From assembly GCA_035906235.1 (NCBI GenBank), contig JAMIFN010000097.1:1-12955 (forward strand): 12,955 bases of DNA, written 5' to 3'. The notes below the pieces were generated by a model. That model did not search any database and was not told the origin of the DNA. It saw nothing but the letters and a program-made list of their open reading frames with translations. Source of the stretch: JAMIFN01 sp035906235 (GTDB taxonomy: Bacteria > Pseudomonadota > Gammaproteobacteria > Burkholderiales > Burkholderiaceae_C). The position numbers were made by a program, and so were the translations under genes. Positions 5,561 to 11,445 of this stretch are shown here, piece by piece. Position 1 is the first letter of the stretch; each line of letters starts with the position of its first letter.

Positions 5561-6015
5561 AGGCAGCGGGTATGGGCACAGTGGCGAGCGATGCCCGCGC
5601 CGCAGCCTTGGCTGGCGCCATGTCCTTGATGGCCATCGATTTGGGTTTAAAGCGCACAGGCATAGCCGTGGGCAACCGCATCACCGCTACGGCTGAGCCA
5701 CTGCGCACGCTGCAAGCGGGCGACAAAGCCAGCCGCTTGGCGCAAGTGGCCGCTTTGGTGCGTGAATGGCAGCCAGATGCCCTCATCGTTGGCCGCCCCT
5801 GCCACCCCGATGGCAATGCCCACGATATGACGCGCAGTGCCGAAAAATTTGCCCGCCAATTGGCGCAAGAATTGAAACTGCCCGTGGCCATGGTGGACGA
5901 ACGCTACACCAGCACCGAGGCCGAGGGCCTGGGCGCAGCCGATGTCGATAGCATGGCCGCTTGCTTGATTTTGGAGCGCTATTTTTCTGCGCAGTACCCG
6001 ATTGTTTTTCCTTGA
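5557..6015 (+). CDS. ruvX: RuvX/YqgF, RNase H-fold nuclease (putative Holliday junction resolvase)
   Basis: 152 residues. The RNase H fold is shown by MAIDLGLKRTGIAVGN (25-40) with Asp28, PDALIVGRPCHPDG (73-86, family VVGLPxxxDG), VDERYTSTEAE (113-123) and DSMAACLILERYF (131-143) with Asp131. The family is described as a Holliday-junction resolvase and as a nuclease in pre-16S rRNA 5'-end processing. Start: ATG 5557 overlaps the yqgE stop (ATGA) and follows GGGCAGGGC; the resulting 22-residue Ala-rich N-terminus is longer than in most relatives, so ATG 5620 (MSLMAIDLG) is a possible alternative. pyrR starts 8 bp after its stop. Confidence 0.93.
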   Translation: MKAAGMGTVASDARAAALAGAMSLMAIDLGLKRTGIAVGNRITATAEPLRTLQAGDKASRLAQVAALVREWQPDALIVGRPCHPDGNAHDMTRSAEKFARQLAQELKLPVAMVDERYTSTEAEGLGAADVDSMAACLILERYFSAQYPIVFP

Positions 6016-6023
6016 ACTGTTTG

Positions 6024-6560
6024 ATGTTTATGCGCACTTCTGCACCCCAGCCCACCTTGCCCGATGCGGAGCAGCTTTACACCCAGCTCAAAGCCGCAGT
6101 GCAGACGGCACTCACGCCGCAGACCGTGCTGCTGGGCATCCACTCCGGCGGCGCTTGGCTGAGCGAACGCCTAGAGCGCGATTTGCAGCTGCAGGGGCGC
6201 GTGGGCAGCATCAGCTCGTCCATGTACCGCGACGACTTTGCCAAACGCGGCTTGGCAGCCAGCCTGCCCAGCGATATTCCTTTTGACATCAACGGCGCGC
6301 AGGTGATTTTGGTGGACGATGTGCTGTATACCGGTCGCACCATCCGCGCTGTGCTCAATGAACTGTTCGACTATGGCCGCCCCGCCACCGTGCAGCTCAT
6401 GGTGCTGGTCGATCGCGCGGGGCGACACCTGCCTTTTGCTGCAAATTTTGCAGCTGCACAGGCAGGTTTGGCGCCAGAAAACTCTTTAAACCTCTCTAAA
6501 AACGCAGACGGCAGTTTGCAATTCACCTTAAAAACCCGCGAGGCCAGCCATGCTGAGTAA
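6024..6560 (+). CDS. pyrR: PyrR, pyrimidine operon regulator / uracil phosphoribosyltransferase-like
   Basis: 178 residues from ATG 6024 (176 from ATG 6030; neither has a clear Shine-Dalgarno). Type-I phosphoribosyltransferase fold: GIHSGGAWLSERL (38-50) and the PRPP-binding loop VILVDDVLYTGRT (94-106). The PyrR-type LVDRAGRHLPF (about 128-138) follows. In Firmicutes PyrR attenuates pyr mRNA in response to UMP and also converts uracil plus PRPP to UMP; whether the proteobacterial form binds RNA here is unknown, and I see no PyrR-type binding loop in the intergenic regions of this operon. It ends 11 bp inside pyrB, implying translational coupling. A nested hairpin lies in its 3' part (6428-6466). 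Confidence 0.93.
   Translation: MFMRTSAPQPTLPDAEQLYTQLKAAVQTALTPQTVLLGIHSGGAWLSERLERDLQLQGRVGSISSSMYRDDFAKRGLAASLPSDIPFDINGAQVILVDDVLYTGRTIRAVLNELFDYGRPATVQLMVLVDRAGRHLPFAANFAAAQAGLAPENSLNLSKNADGSLQFTLKTREASHAE
6428..6466 (+). repeat. Nested hairpin within the 3' part of pyrR
   Basis: Inner perfect 7-bp stem GCTGCAA (6438-6444) / TTGCAGC (6448-6454) with a 3-nt loop, inside an outer 6-bp stem CCTGCC (6428-6433) / GGCAGG (6461-6466). It encodes an Ala-rich segment (PFAANFAAAQAG), so codon repetition could account for part of the symmetry. It sits about 85 bp before the pyrB start. No strong T-run follows, so it does not look like a simple terminator. Confidence 0.35.
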
Positions 6561-7512
6561 ACGCAATCCGCAACTGAATAAAAACGGCGAGCTGATTCAT
6601 CTGCTCTCGACCGAAGGCTTGCCCAAAGCCATCTTGACTGACATTTTGGATACGGCGCAGCGCTTTGTTTCGGTCAATGACCGCGAGGTGAAAAAAGTCC
6701 CCCTGCTGCGCGGCAAATCGGTTTTCAATCTGTTTTTTGAAAACTCCACGCGCACGCGCACCACTTTTGAGATTGCGGCCAAACGCCTGTCGGCCGATGT
6801 CATCAATTTAGACATCGGCAAATCGTCTGCCAGCAAGGGCGAGAGCCTGATAGACACCATCGACAACTTAAGTGCCATGGGCGCGGATTTGTTTGTCATG
6901 CGCCACGGCGAAAGCGGCGCGCCGTATTTGATTGCCCAGCATGTTGCGCCCCATGTACATGTGGTCAATGCGGGCGATGGTCGCCACGCGCATCCCACGC
7001 AGGGCATGCTGGATATGTACACCATCCGCCACTACAAGGGCGATTTTTCTAACTTAACCGTCGTCATCGTGGGCGACATTTTGCACAGCCGCGTGGCGCG
7101 CTCTGACATTCACGCCCTCACCACTTTGGGCTGCCCCGAGGTGCGTGTGGTCGGACCCAAAACCTTGGTGCCCGACGATTTGGCGGGCATGGGCGTGCGC
7201 GTCATGCACGATTTAGACGAAGCCTTGAAGGGCGCAGATGTCATCATCATGCTGCGCCTGCAAAACGAACGCATGAATGGCGCGCTGCTGCCCTCAGCGG
7301 CTGAATATTTTGAACGCTTTGGCCTGACGGAAAAGCGCTTGGCGTTGGCCCAGCCTGACGCCATCGTCATGCACCCCGGCCCCGTGAATCGCGGCGTAGA
7401 AATTGCCTCTAGCGTGTTGGACGGCAAACAAGCCGTGGTGCTGCCGCAAGTGACTTTTGGCATAGCGGTGCGCATGGCGGTGATGAGCATCGTTGCTGGC
7501 AATGAGGCGTGA
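6550..7512 (+). CDS. pyrB: Aspartate carbamoyltransferase catalytic subunit
   Basis: 320 residues. Carbamoyl phosphate + L-aspartate to N-carbamoyl-L-aspartate, the committed step of UMP synthesis. Carbamoyl-phosphate site: FFENSTRTRTTFE (62-74) with STRTR at 66-70, SASKGES (93-99) with the active-site Lys96, and HPTQ (148-151) within DGRHAHPTQGMLDMYTIR. Aspartate side: MLRLQNERM and MHPGPVNRG near the C-terminus. All catalytic residues I can check are present. Start ATG 6550 has GAGG 6 nt upstream and overlaps the pyrR end. The next gene is the metal-ligand-deficient pyrC', the arrangement of Pseudomonas-type class A ATCases, in which PyrB works only in a complex with PyrC'; no pyrI regulatory-subunit gene is present here. 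Confidence 0.97.
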   Translation: MLSKRNPQLNKNGELIHLLSTEGLPKAILTDILDTAQRFVSVNDREVKKVPLLRGKSVFNLFFENSTRTRTTFEIAAKRLSADVINLDIGKSSASKGESLIDTIDNLSAMGADLFVMRHGESGAPYLIAQHVAPHVHVVNAGDGRHAHPTQGMLDMYTIRHYKGDFSNLTVVIVGDILHSRVARSDIHALTTLGCPEVRVVGPKTLVPDDLAGMGVRVMHDLDEALKGADVIIMLRLQNERMNGALLPSAAEYFERFGLTEKRLALAQPDAIVMHPGPVNRGVEIASSVLDGKQAVVLPQVTFGIAVRMAVMSIVAGNEA

Positions 7513-7523
7513 GGATGAGCCAT

Positions 7524-8813
7524 ATGAACAAGATTTTGATTCAAAACGCCAGCTTGCTAGACCCCGCCAGCGGCACGCAAAGTACAGGCGATTTGGCCAT
7601 AGCAGACGGAAAAATCGTGGGCGTAGGCGCTGCGCCTGCGGGTTTTGCACCTGATACCAGCATCAACGCCACAGGCTGCATCGCCATGCCCGGGCTGGTG
7701 GATTTGCGCGCGCGCCCGGGGCTGCCCGTTTTTCACGGCTCGGGCGCTTTAGAAGGCGAGCTGGAAGTCGCCGCCCGCTACGGCATCACCAGTTTGGTTT
7801 GCCCACCCGATACCAATCGCAACTCGCCTTTGGATGAAGCGGGTCTGGTCGATATGCTGTGCCACGGCGCCGAGCAGTTTGGCGGCACGCGCCTCTTTCC
7901 CCTGGGGGCGCTGACGCGCGCTTTAGAGGGCAAAGAGCTGGCCAATATCCACACCTTAGAGCGCGCCGGTTGCATCGGTTTTTCGCAAGGCGAGCAAGCC
8001 CTGCCGAATAAGCGCATGTTGCTGCGCGCCATGCAATACGCCGCTACGGGCGGGCAAACCCTGTGGCTGCGCCCGTTGGATGCCGAGCTGGGGCAGGGCG
8101 TGGCAGCCAGCGGCGCACTGGCACTGCGCATGGGGCTAGAAGGCGTGCCCGAGGCCGCAGAAAGCACGGCGTTGCACAGCATTTTTGCCCTGATGCGCGA
8201 AGTGCCAGGCGTGCGCGTGCACCTGCAAGGCATTTCTTGCGCCACAGGGGTAGAGCTGATTCGTGCTGCCAAAGTCCAGGGCTTGCCCGTGACGGCTGAT
8301 GTGTCTATCCACTCCCTGCACCTGACTGAATTGGACATCGGCTATTTCGACAGCCGCGCCCGCGTCAACCCACCCCTGCGCAGCCAGCGCGACCGCGCCG
8401 CCCTGCAGGCGGGCCTGGTAGATGGCACGCTGGACGCGCTGGTGTCTGACCACAGCCGTGTGAATTTAGACGGCAAAGTGCTGCCCTTTGGTCAAGCCCA
8501 GGCGGGCGCACGCGGTATGGAGCTGCTGCTGAGCTTGGCGCTGCACTGGGCGCAAAGCGCCAAATTGCCGCTGGCGCAAGCCTTGGCCTGTGTGACGAGC
8601 CGCGCAGCAGCCGTGCTGGGGCAGTCCGTCAGCTTGGCCGTGGACGCTGTGGCCGATGTGTGTGTGTTTGACCCCGCTGCGGCCAACTCCATCAACCAAG
8701 ACGCCAAATTTGCCGCCCTCAGCCCCTTTGCGCACGAGATTTCTGGCTTTAATTTGCCAGGCGTGGTGCGCACCACCGTGGTGGGCGGGCAGTTGGTTTT
8801 TTCCGGCCGATAA
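7524..8813 (+). CDS. pyrC': Dihydroorotase-like protein PyrC' (predicted non-catalytic partner of PyrB)
   Basis: 429 residues with the amidohydrolase/type-I dihydroorotase architecture: small beta-sandwich (ILIQNASLLDP, DLAIADGKIVGVG), barrel, and C-terminal VVGGQLVFSGR. Metal ligands of active dihydroorotases are largely absent: HxH is R62-A-R64 (GLVDLRARPG), the FSDDG bridging Asp region is FSQGE (153-157), the HAED His is Arg183 (WLRPLDA), and the HxST His is Gly236 (HLQGISCA). Only the SDH of the last ligand (D309) remains, and its HAPH continuation is HSRV. This matches the inactive PyrC' that stabilises PyrB in Pseudomonas; an active PyrC should lie elsewhere. Start: ATG 7524 has GAGG 9 nt upstream; ATG 7515 and GTG 7509 are in frame. 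It abuts the pyrB stop, so it is co-translated with it. Confidence 0.93.
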   Translation: MNKILIQNASLLDPASGTQSTGDLAIADGKIVGVGAAPAGFAPDTSINATGCIAMPGLVDLRARPGLPVFHGSGALEGELEVAARYGITSLVCPPDTNRNSPLDEAGLVDMLCHGAEQFGGTRLFPLGALTRALEGKELANIHTLERAGCIGFSQGEQALPNKRMLLRAMQYAATGGQTLWLRPLDAELGQGVAASGALALRMGLEGVPEAAESTALHSIFALMREVPGVRVHLQGISCATGVELIRAAKVQGLPVTADVSIHSLHLTELDIGYFDSRARVNPPLRSQRDRAALQAGLVDGTLDALVSDHSRVNLDGKVLPFGQAQAGARGMELLLSLALHWAQSAKLPLAQALACVTSRAAAVLGQSVSLAVDAVADVCVFDPAAANSINQDAKFAALSPFAHEISGFNLPGVVRTTVVGGQLVFSGR

Positions 8814-8844
8814 GTTAGCTTGTGGGCGGATTCTTCTGCTAAAG

Positions 8845-8872
8845 TGCAAGAAAATCTGTATTTCTGCATTTT
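8845..8872 (+). terminator. Weak terminator-like hairpin after pyrC'
   Basis: TGCA-a-GAAA (8845-8853) pairs with TTTCTGCA (8861-8868), eight pairs with one bulged A and a 7-nt loop, followed by TTTT. The stem is AT-rich and the T-run short, so termination would be partial. Whether the receiver gene at 8899 is read through from pyrC' or has its own promoter is unclear; only 26 nt remain between the T-run and its ATG. Confidence 0.3.
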
Positions 8873-8880
8873 CCCGCACC

Positions 8881-8901
8881 AAACTTGCCTAAGTAGCTAT
8901 G
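8881..8901 (-). repeat. Dispersed 21-bp repeat, copy 1 (overlaps the receiver gene start)
   Basis: On the minus strand it reads CATAGCTACTTAGGCAAGTT plus T. It matches copy 2 (11323-11343) at 19 of 21 positions and copy 3 (9862-9882) at 16 of 21. The last three plus-strand bases are the ATG of the receiver-domain gene. The internal ACTT-aggc-AAGT can pair. Confidence 0.55.
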
Positions 8902-9834
8902 AAAAGTATACGAGTCATTGGTCTTACGGATACCGAGCGCCACGCCTTCAATAGCGTGGTGCGTCTGTCACAAGGGCGCAAGCCCAGCTACACCATCTGG
9001 CAGCCAGGCGATGGCCGCCCAGATGTGTTGTTGCTCGATGGCCAGCATGCCGACAGCGCCAAGGTTGCGCAAAGCAACCGCGAGCAGCCGGATCACATGA
9101 TTTGGCTGGGCAGCGATGTGCCAGACTTTGTGCATTACAGCCTGCAACGCCCCTTGCAATGGATGATGGTGCTGCAACAAATGGATACGCTGATTGCTCG
9201 TCACGCGCCAACCATGCCACCCTCAGATTTTGTCAAGACGCAGGCACCAGAGGAAGTAGAGCCGAGTTTTCAGCCCACCATGCCGCAGGGCGAGGCTCAC
9301 TCAGATGCGCCTGATTCTCGCTCACCTATAGCCTTGTCAGACTTCAATGTTTCTGGCTCTGGCAGTAGTGGCCGCAGCGCACCGATTTTATATTTGCAAG
9401 GCGACGATAGCCTGGGGCGTGCACCCGATAAACGCAAGCGCGTGTTGATCGTCGATGCCAACACCCAATTTAGGCTCTACCTTAAAGCCGTGCTATCTGT
9501 GGGCAATGAATTGCTGGTGGAAGAAACGGCGAATCTGCAAGAGGCGCTGCTTATGGCACACGAACTGGCTTATGACAGCGTGCTGATTGATATGGCTTTT
9601 GCTGCCGATGGGGCATTCTCCTTGTGCAAGTCCATCGTCAGCAGCGCCATGAATTTGCGCCCAGGTGACACGCGCATCAGCCGCCCCAATGTGTACCTCC
9701 TCAGTCAAAGCGCAGGCCCTATCAAAAAACTGCAGGCCAAACGCGCTGGTGCCAATGGCATTTTGATTCGTCCGCGCAATCAAGAGCAGCTCGATACCTT
9801 GTTTGCGGCCGTCAACCGCTACGCACAAGGGTAA
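8899..9834 (+). CDS. Tandem degenerate receiver-domain protein, function unknown
   Basis: 311 residues. C-terminal receiver domain (180-308): KRVLIVDANTQFRLYLKAVL with D186 but Ala187 instead of a second acid; SVLIDM with phosphoacceptor-position Asp231; VYLLSQS (265-271); GANGILIRP with Arg291 where receivers have the conserved Lys. The N-terminal 100 residues look like a more diverged receiver: RVIGLTDTERHAFNSV, PDVLLLDG (Asp47), MIWLGSD, and LQRPLQW, again Arg (84) for Lys. Between them is a Pro/Ser/acidic linker (about 103-178). No DNA-binding, HPt or enzymatic output domain and no membrane segment is visible. It could be a phosphate-independent scaffold or a partner of another two-component protein. 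Start ATG 8899 lies in the dispersed repeat and has no Shine-Dalgarno. It follows pyrC' by 85 bp in the same direction and may be read through. Confidence 0.8.
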   Translation: MKSIRVIGLTDTERHAFNSVVRLSQGRKPSYTIWQPGDGRPDVLLLDGQHADSAKVAQSNREQPDHMIWLGSDVPDFVHYSLQRPLQWMMVLQQMDTLIARHAPTMPPSDFVKTQAPEEVEPSFQPTMPQGEAHSDAPDSRSPIALSDFNVSGSGSSGRSAPILYLQGDDSLGRAPDKRKRVLIVDANTQFRLYLKAVLSVGNELLVEETANLQEALLMAHELAYDSVLIDMAFAADGAFSLCKSIVSSAMNLRPGDTRISRPNVYLLSQSAGPIKKLQAKRAGANGILIRPRNQEQLDTLFAAVNRYAQG

Positions 9835-9861
9835 ACAAGGGTTTTTAAACGCTTTTGTTTT

Positions 9862-9882
9862 GATAGCTGTTCAGGCAGGTTT
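9862..9882 (+). repeat. Dispersed 21-bp repeat, copy 3
   Basis: GATAGCTGTTCAGGCAGGTT plus T, in opposite orientation to copies 1 and 2 and matching each at 16 of 21 positions. It lies 27 bp after the receiver gene stop and is followed by TTCGGCTTAAAA, recalling GATAGCT...GGCTTAAAA intergenic repeats that I associate with Comamonadaceae genomes (from memory, not searched). Confidence 0.4.
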
Positions 9883-9911
9883 TTCGGCTTAAAACACCGA
9901 TTTGGCACAAA

Positions 9912-9939
9912 AAAACGGACTTCCTAGGAAGTCCGTTTT
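9912..9939. terminator. Bidirectional rho-independent terminator between the receiver gene and eno
   Basis: A perfect 28-bp palindrome centred on CCTAGG (9923-9928): AAAACGGACTTCC... mirrored to ...GGAAGTCCGTTTT. The GC-containing stem flanked by an A-run on the left (seven A, 9909-9915) and TTTT on the right serves both converging genes. It lies 77 bp after the receiver gene stop and 16 bp after the eno stop. The T-run is stronger for eno (minus strand). Confidence 0.9.
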
Positions 9940-9955
9940 GCTAGGGGCAAGCGCT

Positions 9956-11242
9956 TTACTTCAGGTTGTAAAACGCGTCGCGCCCTGGGTACACCGCCGT
10001 GCCGCCCAGGTCTTCTTCAATGCGCAGCAATTGGTTGTATTTGGCCATGCGGTCTGAGCGGCTCATGGAGCCGGTTTTGATCTGACCGGCGTTCAAGCCG
10101 ACGGCGATATCCGCGATGGTGTTGTCTTCAGTCTCGCCCGAGCGGTGGCTGATGACGGCGGTGTAGCCTGCGCGTTTGGCCATCTCGATGGCGGCAAAGG
10201 TTTCAGACAAAGTGCCGATTTGGTTGATTTTGATGAGGATGGAGTTGGCGATGTTTTTATCAATGCCTTCCTTCAAAATCTTGGTGTTGGTGACGAACAA
10301 ATCGTCTCCCACCAATTGCACTTTTTTGCCCAAGCGCTCGGTCAGGATTTTCCAGCCATCCCAGTCGCCCTCGTGCATACCGTCTTCAATGCTGATGATG
10401 GGGTATTTATCCACCCAAGTGGCCAACATGTCTGACCAAGCTTGCGCTGTCAGTTTGATGCCGCCTTCGCCTTCGAGTACATACATGCCGTCTTTGTAGA
10501 ACTCGCTGGCCGCGCAGTCCAGACCCAAGGCGATTTGCGTGCCCGCGGTGTAGCCCGCGTTTTCAATGGCTTGCAAAATCAGCTGAATGGCCGCTTCGTG
10601 GCTGTCCACATTGGGGGCAAAGCCGCCCTCGTCGCCCACGGCGATGCTCATGCCTTTGTCGTGGATGATTTTTTTCAGGGCGTGGAATACTTCCGCACCC
10701 CAGCGCAGGGCTTCGCGGAAAGAGGGTGCGCCCACGGGGATGATCATCAGCTCTTGCAGATCGAGGTTGTTGTTGGCGTGCGCGCCGCCGTTGATGACAT
10801 TCATCATGGGCACAGGCATTTGCACCGCGCCCATGCCGCCAAAGTAGCGGTAGAGCGGCAGATTGGCTTCTTCAGCCGCCGCACGCGCTACGGCCATAGA
10901 GACAGCCAGCATGGCGTTGGCGCCCAGGCGCGATTTGTTTTCGGTGCCGTCCAGCTCGATCAAGGTTTTGTCGAGGAAGGCTTGTTCCGATGCGTCCAGG
11001 CCGAGGATGGCTTCGGTGATTTCGCCATTGATGTGGGCTACGGCCTTGAGCACGCCCTTGCCCAGATAGCGGCTTTTGTCGCCGTCGCGCAGCTCGATGG
11101 CTTCGCGGCTGCCGGTAGACGCGCCACTGGGAACGGCGGCGCGCCCCATGACGCCGCTTTCCAGCAATACATCACATTCCACCGTGGGGTTGCCACGGCT
11201 GTCTAACACTTCACGACCAACGATGTCGATAATGGCGCTCAT
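9956..11242 (-). CDS. eno: Enolase (phosphopyruvate hydratase)
   Basis: 428 residues, standard bacterial length. Interconverts 2-phosphoglycerate and phosphoenolpyruvate in glycolysis and gluconeogenesis; cytoplasmic, and part of the RNA degradosome in some proteobacteria. Visible: IVGREVLDSRGNPTVE (7-22), GAHANNNLDLQE (153-164) with His155, VGDEGGFAPN (202-211) with Glu205, SIEDGMHEGDWDGW (284-297) with metal ligand Glu286, GDDLFVTN (312-319) with Asp313, LIKINQIGTLSE (336-347) with catalytic Lys338, and SHRSGETED (365-373). Start ATG 11242 gives MSAIIDIVGREV and has AAGGA (11248-11252) 5 nt upstream; an in-frame GTG at 11257 would add MVRKP ahead of that site and is unlikely. It ends at a bidirectional terminator. 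Upstream tolC reads the same way but has its own terminator, so eno is probably monocistronic. Confidence 0.98.
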   Translation of the reverse strand: MSAIIDIVGREVLDSRGNPTVECDVLLESGVMGRAAVPSGASTGSREAIELRDGDKSRYLGKGVLKAVAHINGEITEAILGLDASEQAFLDKTLIELDGTENKSRLGANAMLAVSMAVARAAAEEANLPLYRYFGGMGAVQMPVPMMNVINGGAHANNNLDLQELMIIPVGAPSFREALRWGAEVFHALKKIIHDKGMSIAVGDEGGFAPNVDSHEAAIQLILQAIENAGYTAGTQIALGLDCAASEFYKDGMYVLEGEGGIKLTAQAWSDMLATWVDKYPIISIEDGMHEGDWDGWKILTERLGKKVQLVGDDLFVTNTKILKEGIDKNIANSILIKINQIGTLSETFAAIEMAKRAGYTAVISHRSGETEDNTIADIAVGLNAGQIKTGSMSRSDRMAKYNQLLRIEEDLGGTAVYPGRDAFYNLK

Positions 11243-11247
11243 AGGTT

Positions 11248-11252
11248 TCCTT
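11248..11252 (-). promoter_or_regulatory. Ribosome-binding site of eno
   Basis: AAGGA on the minus strand, 5 nt before ATG 11242. It decides the start against the upstream in-frame GTG at 11257, and it is one of the few clear Shine-Dalgarno sites in the window, fitting high expression of enolase. Confidence 0.8.
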
Positions 11253-11265
11253 ACCAAGTTAAAAA

Positions 11266-11271
11266 ATCATA
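11266..11271 (-). promoter_or_regulatory. Candidate eno -10 element (TATGAT)
   Basis: On the minus strand, TGGCTATGAT gives a -10 hexamer 5 of 6 to consensus, followed by a T-run. Transcription would start near 11259, leaving a short leader of about 17 nt with the AAGGA site. The -35 region at 17-bp spacing is poor (AAAACA). Confidence 0.35.
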
Positions 11272-11275
11272 GCCA

Positions 11276-11296
11276 TCAAAACGAAGCTTGTTTTGA
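11276..11296. repeat. Inverted repeat TCAAAAC-N7-GTTTTGA upstream of eno
   Basis: Perfect 7-bp arms (11276-11282 and 11290-11296) around GAAGCTT. It lies immediately upstream of the candidate eno -10, overlapping where a -35 and operator would be. It may be regulatory or chance in AT-rich DNA. Confidence 0.35.
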
Positions 11297-11322
11297 GAGC
11301 GAAATTCGAGTTTTTCTGCAAA

Positions 11323-11343
11323 AAACTTGCCTGAGTAGCGATG
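11323..11343 (-). repeat. Dispersed 21-bp repeat, copy 2
   Basis: On the minus strand it reads CATCGCTACTCAGGCAAGTT plus T, 19 of 21 to copy 1. Both copies are preceded on the plus strand by TTTCTGCA (8861-8868 in copy 1, 11313-11320 in copy 2), so the shared unit is longer than the core with an indel between. Here it lies in the gap between eno and the tolC terminator. A weaker partial match, GTTCAGGC, occurs at 11375-11382. Confidence 0.55.
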
Positions 11344-11390
11344 TTTTTTGATGTGATCCGACGGCGTTGCAGTAGTTCAGGCTAGGCAGA

Positions 11391-11426
11391 AAAACAGGCA
11401 TTGTAGCCAAAGCCGCAATGCCTGTT
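11391..11426 (-). terminator. Rho-independent terminator of tolC
   Basis: Perfect 11-bp stem AACAGGCATTG (11393-11403) / CAATGCCTGTT (11416-11426) with a 12-nt loop. On the minus strand the stem ends in a T-run (CCTGTTTTTCTG, through 11389). It begins 20 nt after the tolC stop and should isolate eno from tolC transcription. Confidence 0.85.
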
Positions 11427-11445
11427 AGAGAGGGGGAGAGGCTTC

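Noticed and set aside
7697..8465. Idea that pyrC' is a decaying pseudogene
   Set aside because: The frame is full length with no stop or shift, is translationally coupled to pyrB, and the ligand-loss pattern matches the known structural PyrC' rather than random decay.
8806..8813. GCCGATAA, an exact match to the flagellar sigma28 -10 element, ahead of the receiver gene
   Set aside because: It consists of the last codons and stop of pyrC' (Gly-Arg-stop), has no TAAAGTTT-like -35 at the required spacing, and one 8-mer match is plausible by chance.
10442..11206. 254-codon plus-strand open frame opposite eno
   Set aside because: It is the antisense shadow of a fully conserved enolase; the translation is His/Val/Ala-rich with no domain, as expected from GC-biased codon use.
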